Shown piece by piece: positions 21,851 to 34,440 of a stretch of DNA of 64,000 bases (its first letter is position 1; every line of letters starts with the position of its first letter). The notes beneath the pieces are model-generated. The model was given only the letters and a program-made list of their open reading frames with translations. It ran no database searches and was not told the origin of the DNA. The position numbers and the translations under genes are program-made. The DNA lies in assembly GCA_902806595.1 (NCBI GenBank), contig CADCXC010000003.1, forward strand, positions 2,976,001 to 3,040,000. Direction: 5' to 3'. The stretch comes from Pyrenopolyporus hunteri (Eukaryota > Ascomycota > Sordariomycetes > Xylariales > Hypoxylaceae).

Positions 21851-24452
21851 TCAACCTCGCGCATTGCCCGGAGAGATCGAATATATCCTGAGTGATCCGT
21901 CCTCCCCTGCTATCGCCAAATCGTTCGTGGGTCGCTGCGGCCTCCATGACAACTGAAGAACGGCCTTCGCTAGGCATAGTCTAGGAAGGACTCGTCAGTG
22001 GTTCATCCGCTAAATACAGAGCAAAGAAAACTCACTCGGGTCCCAGGTTGAGCCTCGACGATATGTTGAGAGACGTGGCGTCGATTGAATATATCAAGAT
22101 CTGTCCGATTTCTGTGCCTACTGCCAAGAGTAAAGTGCCATTCTCAATCTTACGGTATAGGAAGTCGATGGCTGTGACCGGATAAGATTCTGGCAAGGTA
22201 GTTGCGCAGGAGACGCCGCCGGAATCCGCAGAGCCGGCCGGCGTGTGCCGCCATAATTTCACCTGCTTGTCTCGGCCGGCTGTCGCGAATGCAGGCGAAT
22301 CAGCCAAAGGTGCCCATGCTGCGTCTAGGATCATCCTAGAATGTCCCTTTGGATTAGATTGTAGGAGCCTATAGCTCTGTTTATTGTCACTGTCCCTTTG
22401 AAATACCGCCCATTGCCGATCTCTTCCGACGCTAAGCAGATACCTGTCGTCAGGAGAAAATCTCAATCGTGTCACTGTTAATGAATGCGCTGTTAATGGC
22501 GGCTTCACCTCCGTCCACTTCTCCGTCTCGAATAGACGGATGACAGCATGGTTGATTGAGCTTGCTTTGCATGCACTCGCGATGAGAGTTCCGTCGTGGC
22601 TTACGGCCAAACACGATATCTCGTACCCGTGCCCGTAGAGCTTTTCGATTTCCGGCCAAAGTGTGTGCCGGGAGAGGCTGTCCTCGAACGGCGGGTGGTC
22701 GATGTCCAGCGCGGATTTGCGGACCGTCGACCCCGGATCCAAGGCCTCTCGGTCCGTCTCGGGATTGGCTGCTTGAACTTCGAGATCATCGTCGACAGCT
22801 TCGATCGCCTTGTTTGAGAGGCCGAGGACAGGCATGTTAGCAGCGTCCGGCAAAGTATCGACTTCTTCATTGCCGATGTCACACAACCTTCTCAGTAGCT
22901 TCGCCACCGCCTTCGGCTCATCAAACACCCGCATCAGCTTCTCGTCGGCGCCGGAGACAAATCTGGAATTCCCAAGCGAGTCGATGCAGTTAAGGTCATA
23001 GCCATGAATCTGCGGCCGAGCCATCTCGTGCCACGTCTTCTGGCCAGACCCGTTGTTCCAGCTCGCGTGCAACCGTGTTGTTTGGTCTGCGCTCGTAGAT
23101 AGCAGGTAGTCGCCATTCTTCGACCATGCTACCCCAGTCACGGCTCTCGTATGGCCGCTGATGCCAATGTGTGGGATCCACTGATCTAACTCCTCGTTAT
23201 AATCCCACAGTCTCCAGCTACCGGTTCTCCCGAGGGTTATCACCGAAGCGCCATCCGGAGACCAGAGCCCCGTCCAAAAGCCGCCTGTGCTGCCCGTCGC
23301 CGTCGTAGCACCTTTTTCCCTACTAATCTCGCCGAGCCGAACGGTCGTGAGCCAGATTCCCGACGAAGGGTCCGCCTCCCATATAGCCAGGGTGTTATCC
23401 GCAGAAGTAGAAAGGAGTCGAAGCTTTCCGGTAGAGGGTTCTTTGTGCCATTTGGCGCTGTAGATCCAATCATCATGCCCCAGCAACAATGCCTCAAAGG
23501 TTATGGAATAGTCCTTCTCTACAGCCTTTAGTCTATGGGCCTTGTTTGAAGGAGATCTCCCCGGCACGAATGCGCCCGCGGGCAGATCCGTCCCATTCGC
23601 AGCCGCAACGGGTAACTCCTTGCCCTGGTGAATTCGCCATAGGCGAACATACTTATCCTGACTCGCAGACGCCAGTATCAGGTCGCCCCCCAGGCTATTT
23701 CCCTCCCATGTAAAGTCCAGAGACCGAATCCAACCCTCATGACCCGACAAGGTCGCCTGAAGCTGGAACTCGGGGTTGGTCCGGGAGCCTGAGACAAAAA
23801 CTTGCACAATATCCCTGGTTCCAGCGACAGCTAAAGCTAAAGACTCAGTATCCTGGCCGAGTGTAGTCAAGGCTATTGCAAGTGGAAAGAATTTTGGAGC
23901 GGTCTTTATTGTTTGGAGCAAGCGAGCCTCATTCCCTTCCAAAACCCACACCTTCACCGAGGCATCTGCTGCGCCCGTAGCAAATACTGTGGATGTAAGA
24001 GCCGGCAAGGCTCTTTCGCGGAGAGTTGCTATGCAATTGATCGCAGCCGTATGAGCATGAACAGTCTGAATACATGCCGCCCCGACAGAATCAGGGTCCT
24101 CCGACGAAAGCGCCCAGACCTTTAGGCACCGGTCGTCGGCGCCGGTGAGGAAATATGCTTGTGAATCTCCCTTGAATTTAGGGAGAAACCTGACAGCCTT
24201 AACGACGTCGGTGTGTCCAGAGAGGAGATTGGTAACACCTCTTGGCTGTGAGCCCTGAAGAGAGAAGAAATTGGAGGTTAGCAACACGCGTGCTGGGGCC
24301 GGTGAGCTGGCCGCACCTACATGTGGTCTCCAGAGAGCAATAAGTGAGTCAGCACCGAAGGCCACTATGCCATCCTCGCACCAATCTGCCACGGCAGTGT
24401 GCCTATTGGCACCAGCAGAGAGGTACTCTATACCAACCCGATAGCTATCCAT
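21851..24452 (-). CDS. elp2: Elongator complex subunit 2 (WD40)
   Basis: Elp2 is the double beta-propeller scaffold of Elongator, which carboxymethylates wobble uridines of tRNA. The protein begins MDSYRVGIEYLSAGANRHTAVADW and has repeated WD40 signatures across its length: LLSGHTDVVKAVRFLP, GADDRCLKVW, LSGHEGWIRSLDFTW, SASQDKYVRLWRI, LLGHDDWIYSAKWH, ISGHTRAVTGVAWS, KLYGHGYEISCLAVSHDG and AGRDKQVKLWRH. Two introns are inferred. One (24255-24320, 66 bp, GTAGGT...CTTCAG) is in frame, so it is invisible as a stop. The other (21981-22035) joins NLGPE to LCLAKAVLQLSWRP...LAIAGEDGSLRIYSI, ending at 21851. With both spliced, the product has 826 residues, matching the family size of about 800. Without the second intron it would stop at 22032. 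Confidence 0.93.
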
Positions 24453-24699
24453 ATGCGATGCCCTACCGCGTGCCTCCTAGGTTAGCCAGGTATTCTAGGG
24501 CGTTTCTCTGCCGTACCTAGGGCAAGACAAGCCTCGGTGTTGGTTTTTATAAAAGACGAGCTTGTGATTGGACGGAGCTCCAATAGAAAAAGGAAGGGGA
24601 GAAAAGAAATCGATTGAGAAGTCTATGACACCTGTCAAGACCCCATCCGCCGGTTGCCAAGATGCATTCAACAGCTTGTATAGCTCTCGCTATGGGGTA

Positions 24700-24870
24700 G
24701 GGTACCTACCTGTACCTACCTACCTAGGTACCTAGTTCTTGTCTCCCACGGAGCAGCTACTAGCCGCTATGCGACACCTCAATTTAGGTGAGTACCTCCT
24801 AGCCACATGCATACCTACCTACCTAGGTACATACCTGGTGGGTATATGGGTATGTGGGTACATGGTAGGC
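24700..24870. repeat. TACC/TAGG palindromic repeat cluster
   Basis: GGTACCTACC and TACCTAGGTACCTAG units occur at 24700-24735 and again at 24808-24870. Confidence 0.8.
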
Positions 24871-25062
24871 AGGTACACGGATACCTATGTAGTTTCGCTC
24901 GATGTAATGGCGAGGGGGTAGACTCTTTAAGCTTCACGAACCACATAGAGACCTTCATGTATCCATCTACCTTACCTAGGTACTTATTTAAGCGTACAAC
25001 CCATACCGGAATTACTACAAGTCCTAGTTCAAAATACCATAGCGTACAAGCCAAAGTCATAT

Positions 25063-25094
25063 ATATACCTATATACCTATATACCTATATACCT
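25063..25094. repeat. 8-bp tandem repeat (ATATACCT x4)
   Basis: Four perfect copies of ATATACCT stand in tandem. Confidence 0.85.
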
Positions 25095-25962
25095 GTCTAA
25101 AAGAAAACAACACGAGAGAAGACATTAAGCCTTCTTGCGCCCCTACGGTCAAGCTACCCATACCCAGCAACTACACTAGGCCGAGGACGCCCGCTTCCCG
25201 TGAGACATGATGGCTAAACGTTGGTCCTGTAAATCTAGAAATAGATATAGGGGGCCGATTCCGAGTCCCCGTTTGCAATGCTCGACTACCCCCTTACCAA
25301 CTCGTAATATTCAAAATAGCCGCCCTTAACCACCAGCTCCTCCCTACCGCCATGCAGAGCATATGTATGCCCGACCAAGACTCTGCGCGCTGGCACCTTA
25401 ACCGAGTCGGGTACTGAGGGGTATACTGAACGGTTCCGCCTTATAGTCGTTCCTACATAATCCACATGCCTGCGTAGGTAGGTATGCAACGTATCCATCG
25501 GTCGCGATGTTGACCGGCCCTCCCTCAAAATCCCTCGGGGTCGGGGCCTACCTCCTCAGCGCCACCAGAGGGTGTTCGGGGCGTTCTTTAGAGGCAATAA
25601 CGGACACGCCCGCGGTTCAAGCCACGGCACTGTACTACGCACTCCTTGTTTGGATCGTGGTGAAGACGAAGAGGATCACGGGTTTGGGGACGGAATGGAG
25701 AGCTCTTGTAGGTCGGCTGGCTCGGGGAGGCGACCAAGGATCGAGGGCGACTTTTATCCGACGAGGTATTGCTGGTTCCCATTTATCTACGCCAGCCTCT
25801 CTCGCCTATCATCCAAATAACCATGGGCTACCCGAAAGAATTTATTGCCGTGCGCGGCTACACTAACGTTATAAAACGCATACCTAATACCTAATACCTA
25901 CGCACCTACTGCCCGGGTGCTCTTGATCGTTCTATGGAGTCGTCAGAACTTTGATGTGTTCT

Positions 25963-25999
25963 GTATGTATGTAGGTAGGTAGGTAGGTAGGTAGGTAGT
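25963..25999. repeat. (GTAG)n / (GTAT)n microsatellite
   Basis: An uninterrupted run of about seven GTAG units is preceded by GTAT units. This is the pure form of the tetranucleotide found degenerately elsewhere. Confidence 0.85.
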
Positions 26000-28900
26000 T
26001 GAAGTTTGGCACTGTACGACTCGCCTGGCCCAGGAGATTAGAGATGATCTGATCCCTAAGCCACTCGCTTAGTGAGATGTGCATGTGGTAAATTAATTGG
26101 TCACAGCAGAACGACGCAACCTAGTGGGAGCCCGGAGGACTTTCCCTCTGCGTTTCCATGTCACTATCTCTACTCTCCATAGCTGACTGGCGACGTCTGT
26201 CTCCTCGAACTCTTACTCTTAATGGTGATCTTCTGAGGGGGGGCTGGCATTTTGCAACCCTTCTCGACGTTCGACGGAATCTTTCTGACGGTGATTGGCC
26301 CTCGGGATGGGTTTTGTTGGGTTTGGCTTTGTGCAGCTCTGTGCTACCGTCTACGTGGTGCCAGCGGGACGACTGAAGCGTCCCATTCTGATGGGCCCTG
26401 TTTAGTTCAAGAGCCTCACAAAACTAAGTGAATCCTTCAGGAATGGTGCGTATGCGTCATCGCATAGGCTTCCATATTTGAGGCTTCTTCGAAGCTATCC
26501 CCTCCTGGGAGACAGCATAATCCAGCACATGCTGCGCCGCGAAAGAAACCTGTGAGCAATAGCGAATGATATCTTCGCCCGAACCTAGTAGTGTTTCTTT
26601 GTAGTGTTTCTTTGAGGCTTTCGAGTGTTGATTGCTGTAGCAGTAGCAACTGCCGCAGCTATGGGATTTGTAGACCTGTTCCCCTCCGATGCCTATAGAT
26701 ACCAATCATGACAAATATATACCCAGGCAGGTAATCTTATAGTAAGACGCCGGAAACCCATCCGGAGTCACATTTCGCAACGACCTTCCACAGTAGCCCT
26801 TGTGGAGTTCAACTTTAAAAATAATACCACGCTGATGTAGCATACATGTAGGGCTCGGCTACCCGGAGCCGCGCAACCCTTATATGTACCAAGGTAGGCC
26901 AAAGTAGGTAATTGAGATAAGCCCGTCGCTAGATCTTCCGAAGACGAAGCTTGACCGGAACTCTCGATCCTGAGATGCAGCCGCCTAACGTGACTAAGAA
27001 GCCACTTTCACGCTCCATATAGGATCGTTATAAGCACGGCTGGAGCTCAAGGCGGCCGGGCGAGACACCCGCGGGACACCTCCTTCGCGCGAACGACAAG
27101 ACTTAGGGTCATCCGGAAAAGGCCAATTAAATATCGAATCTAAAAAACGGACATTCTTCGAGCGGGACCCCTCAGCGAAACATAGAGCTTATCCCCTCGT
27201 TCCCCTTTCTCTAGAACATGTAGATAGCGATGACGATACGCCTAGAAATATTCGACCTGAGGTACGCTCGATCTACATACGATGACGGCTATACTATGAT
27301 AAATGCTGTGGAACCGAGACGGTCCACCAGTTACGCCCTCGGACTGCACGTGAGAAACCAGGACAAGCAGGATCAACCGCTCAGGGAGACCACACGTGCA
27401 GTGACGGCACTGGAGAAGAAGTTGTGGATAACAGCGGCCTCTCATATTGGGTAGGTAGTGGTATTGCTGGATAGCGTGTCAGAGCTTGCCCTCTCCACAG
27501 CCAGGACTAGCGAGTCGGTTAACGCGTGCGGTCCAGGAGGAATATCCGTCGTCCTAAGGGAAGGTATGTGCTGGGACTCGGCCAGCCGTAGCCGCGGCGG
27601 AGGAGAGGGCGTTCCTCTGTTCCCTAGCGCTGACGTCCCATTCCCCCAGGACTCCCATCGAGAACCGTCAGAAGGCCTGGTGGGAAGAAGGTCCATACCC
27701 CGGTAGATTCGGCCGACAGGCGTAACCCCTAGTTAGGTATCGTTAAGAGGTCGGCTTGTCGGGGTTCGCCCACCTACTTGCAGCCGTAAGACTGTGATAG
27801 AGATGCATGTCGCTCGATCCGGAAGTAGAGCCCTGCTTCTCTAACGCCAATGTACAGCTTCTCCTTTGCGCGACGGAGCCAGGAGAATCGCTAATCCATT
27901 CTTTATAAGCACAATACGTACCTTACCTAGGTGGTCTCTGATCGACGCTCCCGTCGTGCTAGGGTGACGACAGATCTAGTCTGAGAGCCAAACCTCGTAA
28001 ACCTCGGACCGGTCCCATGACAGAAGCTGGCTCTTCCCCCATCCGCAAGGCCCTTTCTTTCAGAAGGGCGCTTTGTCTAACTCTACGCTTAGGGGAGTAG
28101 ACCACCGATGTGCCCTGGATATGACGCGGGCAAGAACCTCAGATAAAAACATGGAAGCACGGAGATAGCACAGTTATTTCGCCGCGTCGGCAGGTGAGCA
28201 GGGATGACTTCATCAGAATCTGCATGCAGGATGTGGTACGTCCAGTCTCCCGGTCAATTGACATTTTGACTTTCCTTTTCTTTCCGTCAGATGACGAAAA
28301 TTCCTGCATCTTCCGAAGAGGTGGTATCATCGTCATTTGTGACAGGAGCCCGTCAATACTGCAACTCTCTTTTCCACCGCACGCCTTTTGTTTTATTGTT
28401 TTATTCCTCTACCTGTTCTATTCCATCTTGCGTCCAACGTCCAACTACCCCGCCTCGGGCGTTATTATCATCGTCATTATCATTATTACCTACATGTTGT
28501 AGCCTTCCGTACGTACTGTACCCGAGGTAGGTGGTTAGGATAAAATGAAATATCCCCAAAACGGGAATACGGAGCCAGGGGAACATCAACTAGACGATTC
28601 ACAGTACGTAAATGATGTCTTCGGCGAGGCTGACCCAGGCTTCTCAGCTGGCCAATATGTTTATTGAAAGGGTTTTATTTAGTAAAAGACCTCCCGGGTT
28701 GGCGACTACCAGTTCCCCAGGGTAGATGATTGGCCTCCTTGGAGTTAAGTTGCGTTTTATGGGTTGCGCGGGCATTAAGCCGGAATATCGACGACCTCCT
28801 AAGAATAGCTTTGCTGGGTCGCTGGGATTGATGAAAGCTTGGCTGTGCGCAATATCATCTGGCTCCGTCCACGTCGACATCAGAGCTTCTCATTAGCCTA

Positions 28901-31540
28901 GACCCGCGATGAGTTAAGCAAGAATTCGGCGTCACCTTAACTAGGTCGTATAAACATTCCGAAGATTCACGTGTTAGGGCTGTAAAGCTTGCCGTACGTA
29001 CGACCTTCTGTATCCCAAGGTCTCTCGGTTTCATAGACGGGATTGCTCGATCTATTCGAAAGAAGGGTCGAATCAGCTTTAGCAATCCAGGGCCACAGAT
29101 GAATTATGAGTCCTGCGATCCAAGGCTTATAGAAAAGGTTGGCCATGCCAAGGGGGGCCATATGGAAGAAATTTTGACATGTTTGGCATAGCTTCTCGAG
29201 GATGATTACCGGGGATCGGCGTACGCTTCCGTGTCTACTCGGATTTCGCGTAGAAAACTTGCCGATACGAGGCGTTCCATCTCGGTTTTATGTGCGGACA
29301 CGCCCGTGCCGATCGACATGGTGCAAACTGTGGCTTACTTCCCCCAAAGCGTCCGGCGTGGTTTGTCTCGGGCGCTGCGACTTCTCTCTTTCTCTCACTC
29401 TCTCCTTATACAATGCCGGCCCCGCTCGGTTCGGAGCGAAGATTGTCGGCCTAGATAGAGATCCGAGGCTATGCTTGATCTTCGTCTGTCTCTATAAACT
29501 GCACTTCCGGCCTAGCGTAGATCGCCGAAGCTGCTAAAAAATAAGTTTTAGTAGAAGACCACAAGTGCTTGTCTGCTGTCTAAGACAAAGACTGCATACC
29601 CCTCCTATAGCAGTATCAAGAACCGTAAAATACGTTCTTGTTTCCGCTCTTTCAGAGGGACAGCGGCGCGTGCCCGCCACACGATGCGGTTCAAGGAGAA
29701 GGGAAGGAATGGCAATATAATATAATGATATTAAACTCGGTTTGTTAGGGTGGTAGTGCGTACCGGAATTCGGAGTTAGTTGATAATTACTGGCGCCTAA
29801 ACGTGGAATTTAATCTAGGAATAAGGAACTGTACGCGGCAATAATTGACCGAGATCTCGTAGCGTAGGGCATCATAGCTACCTTATCAATGTCTACCCTA
29901 AAGACTTGGGGCCCGCCTCCGAGTCTCGGACGGTAAAAGCATGTATCGCCCATCGAATTGTCCAGGGTGATCGGATCGTACGAAACCGGTAGAGCAGTTT
30001 ATAACTTGGGCACATAGGTAGACCCAGTATTCTTGGCGATAGCCGCAGGAACACCGTGCTCGTTGGTCTCACTGGTCGGCAATTTGTACTCCACATGCGA
30101 CGATATTGCTGGCGCGTTATTGTGAGTTCTTTAGATGATTTCTCTCGGATCTTAGTATTCCTTGATGCTACGGTAGCTGGCCTCAAATTGGACCGTCTGT
30201 CTCTCATTGTCTTATCACCACACAGCGCAAGAGAAAGGCCGAGTGTGAACAGTAAATGCTGCGCGGGCTTTGTGGGCGACCCTATTCGCTAAAATCAGTA
30301 GTGTAATAGCAGTGGGATGTTCTAGAGGGCTATGCAGGGTACGAAGTTGATCGGCCGGACGGTAGAACACAGCATACACCTAGTTCATGGCCCTAACAGT
30401 TAGGTTTCCTGCGTGTAACCGCCTCATCCAGGCTCATCGATGCTCCCTATGCTCGCCCTAAAAAATGCTTTAAGGAGGTGGCCGTATTGCCATTGCTGGG
30501 AGCCCGGGAACCCGGGCAGTATGGCTCGTCCCGAGTGCATTACTTCCGAATATGATGGTGCCATACCACAATATGCAGGCAGCCGCCTCGACAATGCGTC
30601 CTACCAGCTTAAACTGCTAGTATGCTATGCCTGAAAATTTGAAGAGAAGAGTATTTCTTCCGATTCGACGGATCCCAAAGTATATAGGGGTGGAGTTTAG
30701 TTCCTTAGAGTAAATCGCTACATGCTTGAACGAAGTAGCAGCATTTGGTGAGGTGAAGAAGTTTCTCAACCACCAAACTTACATTGCTATTGCTATACCA
30801 TATAGTCTTCCTCGGACAATGGACACCGGTGAAGTAATTATGGCTAGCGAACAAATGACCCCTGGCCCTCAACAAGGCGGTTAGGTTAAGTCGTCATTTG
30901 TAGACACCGCCGATCGTACCCAGGAGGAACTGATATCAGAGTTAAGGCTCAGGGTGATCCCTTCACGGTCTTAGACTATAGATATCCGCAGGTAACGAAC
31001 ACCCAACGGTCTGCGGTCGAAGGAAATATCGACTCGACGACGTCGTAACTAGAGGGCCGGCGGTGCGTCTGCTGTATAGGATGGTACATATGGATCCTCT
31101 TCCCTCGATCTTACCCGCTGTGGATCGGCCGGGGGTTGTCGTTAAGATAACCAAAGACAAAGCGGGTTTCGATAGCAAGTCAATACGGATCCCATTACAG
31201 GACAGGCTCGAGAATGGCGGGAAAGTTTTCGTTGCTCTTCTCCATCTCCCTTACCCAGGCATATTGTTCTAAATCATGTCGGTGGGATTACTATGCCCGT
31301 CGTGTCTCGTGACACGACGTATGCTCCGGTACCGTTCTTCGGACTGCCCAGTTACCGCAGTTGGGCCGTGTCTTCCGGAGAGTCGGTCACATGTTGTCGC
31401 CTCGACCGATTTGAGTGGTAGATCCAAGGACCAGGCGTTGGATGATCGTCTCGTTAAGACTTGATGCGGCGGTAAGGAGAAGCGGGTCCAGGCACAGAGG
31501 CCGTGCGCGCTTGCCCAGGCTGAGCACCGCCTATATGCCT

Positions 31541-31615
31541 ATCCACCTATAATAGGTAGGTACTGTACCGTACAATACCTATATGAGGTAGGTGGGCAGG
31601 TAGGTAAGGTGTATA
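31541..31615. repeat. TACC/TAGG palindromic repeat cluster
   Basis: Imperfect palindromes of TACCTATA, TAGGTAGGTA and related units lie about 300 bases outside the left end of the large element. Confidence 0.75.
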
Positions 31616-31900
31616 CATCATTACCTATTCTCTACATATGGATATTGCCAATTCGCCCATCCACCTCTAGTTCACCACCTTAAAATAGACCTGGCCAACA
31701 GAGACGGCTTACGGGGACGGCTTTCGGTCTTGGCACGACTAACTTTTTATATATATAGACTACGTATATATCGTGAATCCGTTCACGTGGTACGTTAATT
31801 TTGTAATAGAGTAACTTTTCGGCGATGGAAGCTCGAGACCCTCCAATCTTACTGGGTTTGCGGAACGTTTTATGATTAACTAAGAAGAGTTAAAGCGGTG

Positions 31901-31989
31901 CACGCCGGACCATAAGTAATTTTTCCGTTAAACCGTTAATTCAAAGAATTTCCAGATGTTAGGCCCACTTTTTAGCTGTAGTCACGTGA
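31901..31989 (+). repeat. left terminal inverted repeat of the 21.9-kb element
   Basis: It matches the right terminal repeat at 75/89 positions. Against the 587-bp element it differs at 7 of the outer 71 positions, and six of these are C in the small element and T here, as RIP would produce. Confidence 0.92.
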
Positions 31990-32254
31990 TATTTTAGAAA
32001 TTATAAAATATTATTTATTTTTTTATAATCGATATGAAATAATTTTATTAATTAAAATTAAATTATATTAATGTTATAAATAATAAAAAAAAAAAAATTA
32101 AAATATGATTTTTTAAATCGTATTTTTATATAAATTCGTTAACGTTAAAGTTATAATTATTTAATAAAGTTAAATTATTATATTAAATTATAATAATAAT
32201 TATAAATTTACGATATATAATAATTATTATTTATTATAATAAAAATTATAATTA

Positions 32255-32430
32255 ATAGATTTATTATTATTCGATATAGTAATTTAATTTTATTAAATTA
32301 TTAATTTTATTATTAAAGTATATATATAAAATCGCGGGTTTTTTAACGGCGTTTTAATTTTTTTTTTTTTTTTTTTTATAATATTAACGAAATTATATTT
32401 TAATTTTTAATATTACGTATTATATTAAAA
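32255..32430 (+). repeat. internal repeat family A, copy 1
   Basis: A module of about 170 bp: TAATTTAATTTTATTAAATTA, then AAAATCGCGG, a run of about 20 T, then ATAATATTAA and a TTTTTAATATTACG end. Similar copies occur at 33315-33490, 47205-47390 and, reversed, 49540-49720. All are heavily RIP-mutated. Confidence 0.65.
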
Positions 32431-33314
32431 TTTAATATTATTAATTATAATATATAAAATAATTATTTAATTAATATATTTAAAAAATATAATAAATAAT
32501 TAAATAAAAAAATATTATAAATTTATGTTAAATTTAATAATTAAAAATTTATTTTTAAATAAATATAATAATAAATAATATATATAATTAAAATATTTTA
32601 TTAAAAAATACAATAAATAAATATTAATTATATATTTATTAAATAATTTAATTTATTAAATATAATAAAAAAAAATATAATAAATAAATTTATAATTATT
32701 TTTTTACGTAGTTATTTTTTTAAAAAAATATTAAAATATAATAGTCGAAAATATTATATTTAAAATAATATATATAATTATAAATTTATAATATTATATA
32801 TATAATAATAATTTATTATTATAATAAAAAGTTTTAATTATATATATATTATTATTAAAATTATATAATTATGTAATTTCGTATTACGAATTTATCGTAA
32901 CGATAGTAATAATAAATATATTTTTATTAAATATTTTATCGTTTTATATAACGAAAATTTAGGGTATATATTTTTAAAATATATATAAATATTAATTAAT
33001 ATAAAGTTAATTATTTTAAAACTTTTATATAAATATAAATTAATTAATATATTTTTTCGTAATTTTTTTATTACGTAATTATATAATATTTTTATAATTA
33101 TATATTAATGGTTTTTTATTTATTTAATAAATTATTATAGATTATATTTAAAGGTAATTTTTTAATTATTAAATTTAATATATTTTTTTTATATATTTAA
33201 TAAAATAAATTATTTAATATATATAATTAATATTTATTTATTATATTTTTTAATAATTTATATATTAATATTTAACGTATAAAATAATCGATATTTATAA
33301 AGTTTATATTAAAA

Positions 33315-33490
33315 ATTTATTATAATTCGATGCGATAGATTTAATTTTATTAAGTAATCGATATCGAAATTTCGATCGGATATATCGTCGAAATTTAAAT
33401 ATAAAATCGCGATTTTTCGAATCGTAATTTAATTTTTTTTTTTTTTTTTTATAATATTAATAAAATTTAATTTTTAGTTTTTAATATTAC
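33315..33490 (+). repeat. internal repeat family A, copy 2
   Basis: Same order of blocks as the copy near 32.3 kb, including AAAATCGCGATTTTTCGAA followed by about 18 T and ATAATATTAATAAAATTTAA. It forms an inverted pair with the copy at 49540-49720, about 16 kb away, and could mark the ends of a nested element. Confidence 0.65.
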
Positions 33491-33559
33491 GCGTCGTATT
33501 AAAGTTTTTTAATTAAGAAAATAATATAATATTTAAATTAATTTTTAAATTTATTATTA

Positions 33560-34440
33560 TAATTATTAAATTGGTAAAAAATTATTAATTAATAGTTAAA
33601 TAAATATTATACGATTATATAATAAAAAGTAATAAAAGAAATAAATTAATTAAATTTTATAGATGTAAAAAATACGATTAAATTAATTTTATATTAATTG
33701 TAAATATATTTTTATTTAAAATTTATATTTTAATTATTTATTATATAAGGCGATAAGGTATATAATAAGGGTATATTTATCGTTATTATCGTTACGATAA
33801 ATATATTAATACGAAGTTATATTATTATAATAATAATAATTTATTATTATATATAATGTTATAAATTTATAATTATATATATTATTTTAAATATAATGTT
33901 TTCGATTATTATATTTTAATATTTTTTTAAAAAAATAATTTTATAAAAAAATAGTTATAAATTTATTTATTATATTTATTTTTATATAATATTTAACGGT
34001 TCGAAATTAAAATTATATATTTATTTAAATGTTATAATAATAATTTATTATTATAGTATAATATTATAAATTTATAGTTATGTTAAATAATAAAAGGTTA
34101 TTAATAAATAAATTAAAAAAAAGTATTATGCGATTATACGATGGAAAAGTTACGAAAAATATATTAATTAATTTATTTTATTTATAAAAATTATAAAGTA
34201 ATTAATTTCGTATTGATTATTATTTATATATATTTTTAAAGTGTGTGTTTTAAGTTTTTATTACGTAAAGTAACGAGGTATTTAATGAAGGTATATTTAT
34301 TGTTGTTATTATTACGATAAATTTTTTAATACGAAATTATATAATTATAAATTATATATATTATTTTAAATATAATGTTTTCGATTATTATATTTTAATA
34401 TTTTTTTAATAAAAGGATAATTTTTTAAGTTAATAATTAT
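33560..34440. repeat. tandem duplication of about 0.5 kb (repeat family B)
   Basis: Sequence at about 33560-33960 recurs at about 34080-34440 in the same order. It includes GGTATATTTAT(C/T)GTT, ACGATAAAT, and TTTTAAATATAATGTTTTCG followed by ATTATTATATTTTAATATT. An inverted relative lies at about 32700-33000 and further relatives at about 41014 and 53311. Confidence 0.65.

Larger units (their letters stand above)
24453..31894. other. 7.4-kb gene-free region of normal base composition
   Basis: No gene is supported here. Open frames are short (mostly under 110 codons), many lack ATG, and none resembles a family I know. Simple repeats occur: TACC/TAGG clusters (24700-24870), an 8-bp tandem repeat ATATACCT (25063-25094), a (GTAG)n run (25963-25999) and another cluster at 31541-31615. 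A minus-strand patch at 28644-29161 has coding-like frames broken by shifts and could be a decayed gene. Base composition is ordinary, in sharp contrast to the adjacent AT-rich element. Confidence 0.5.
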
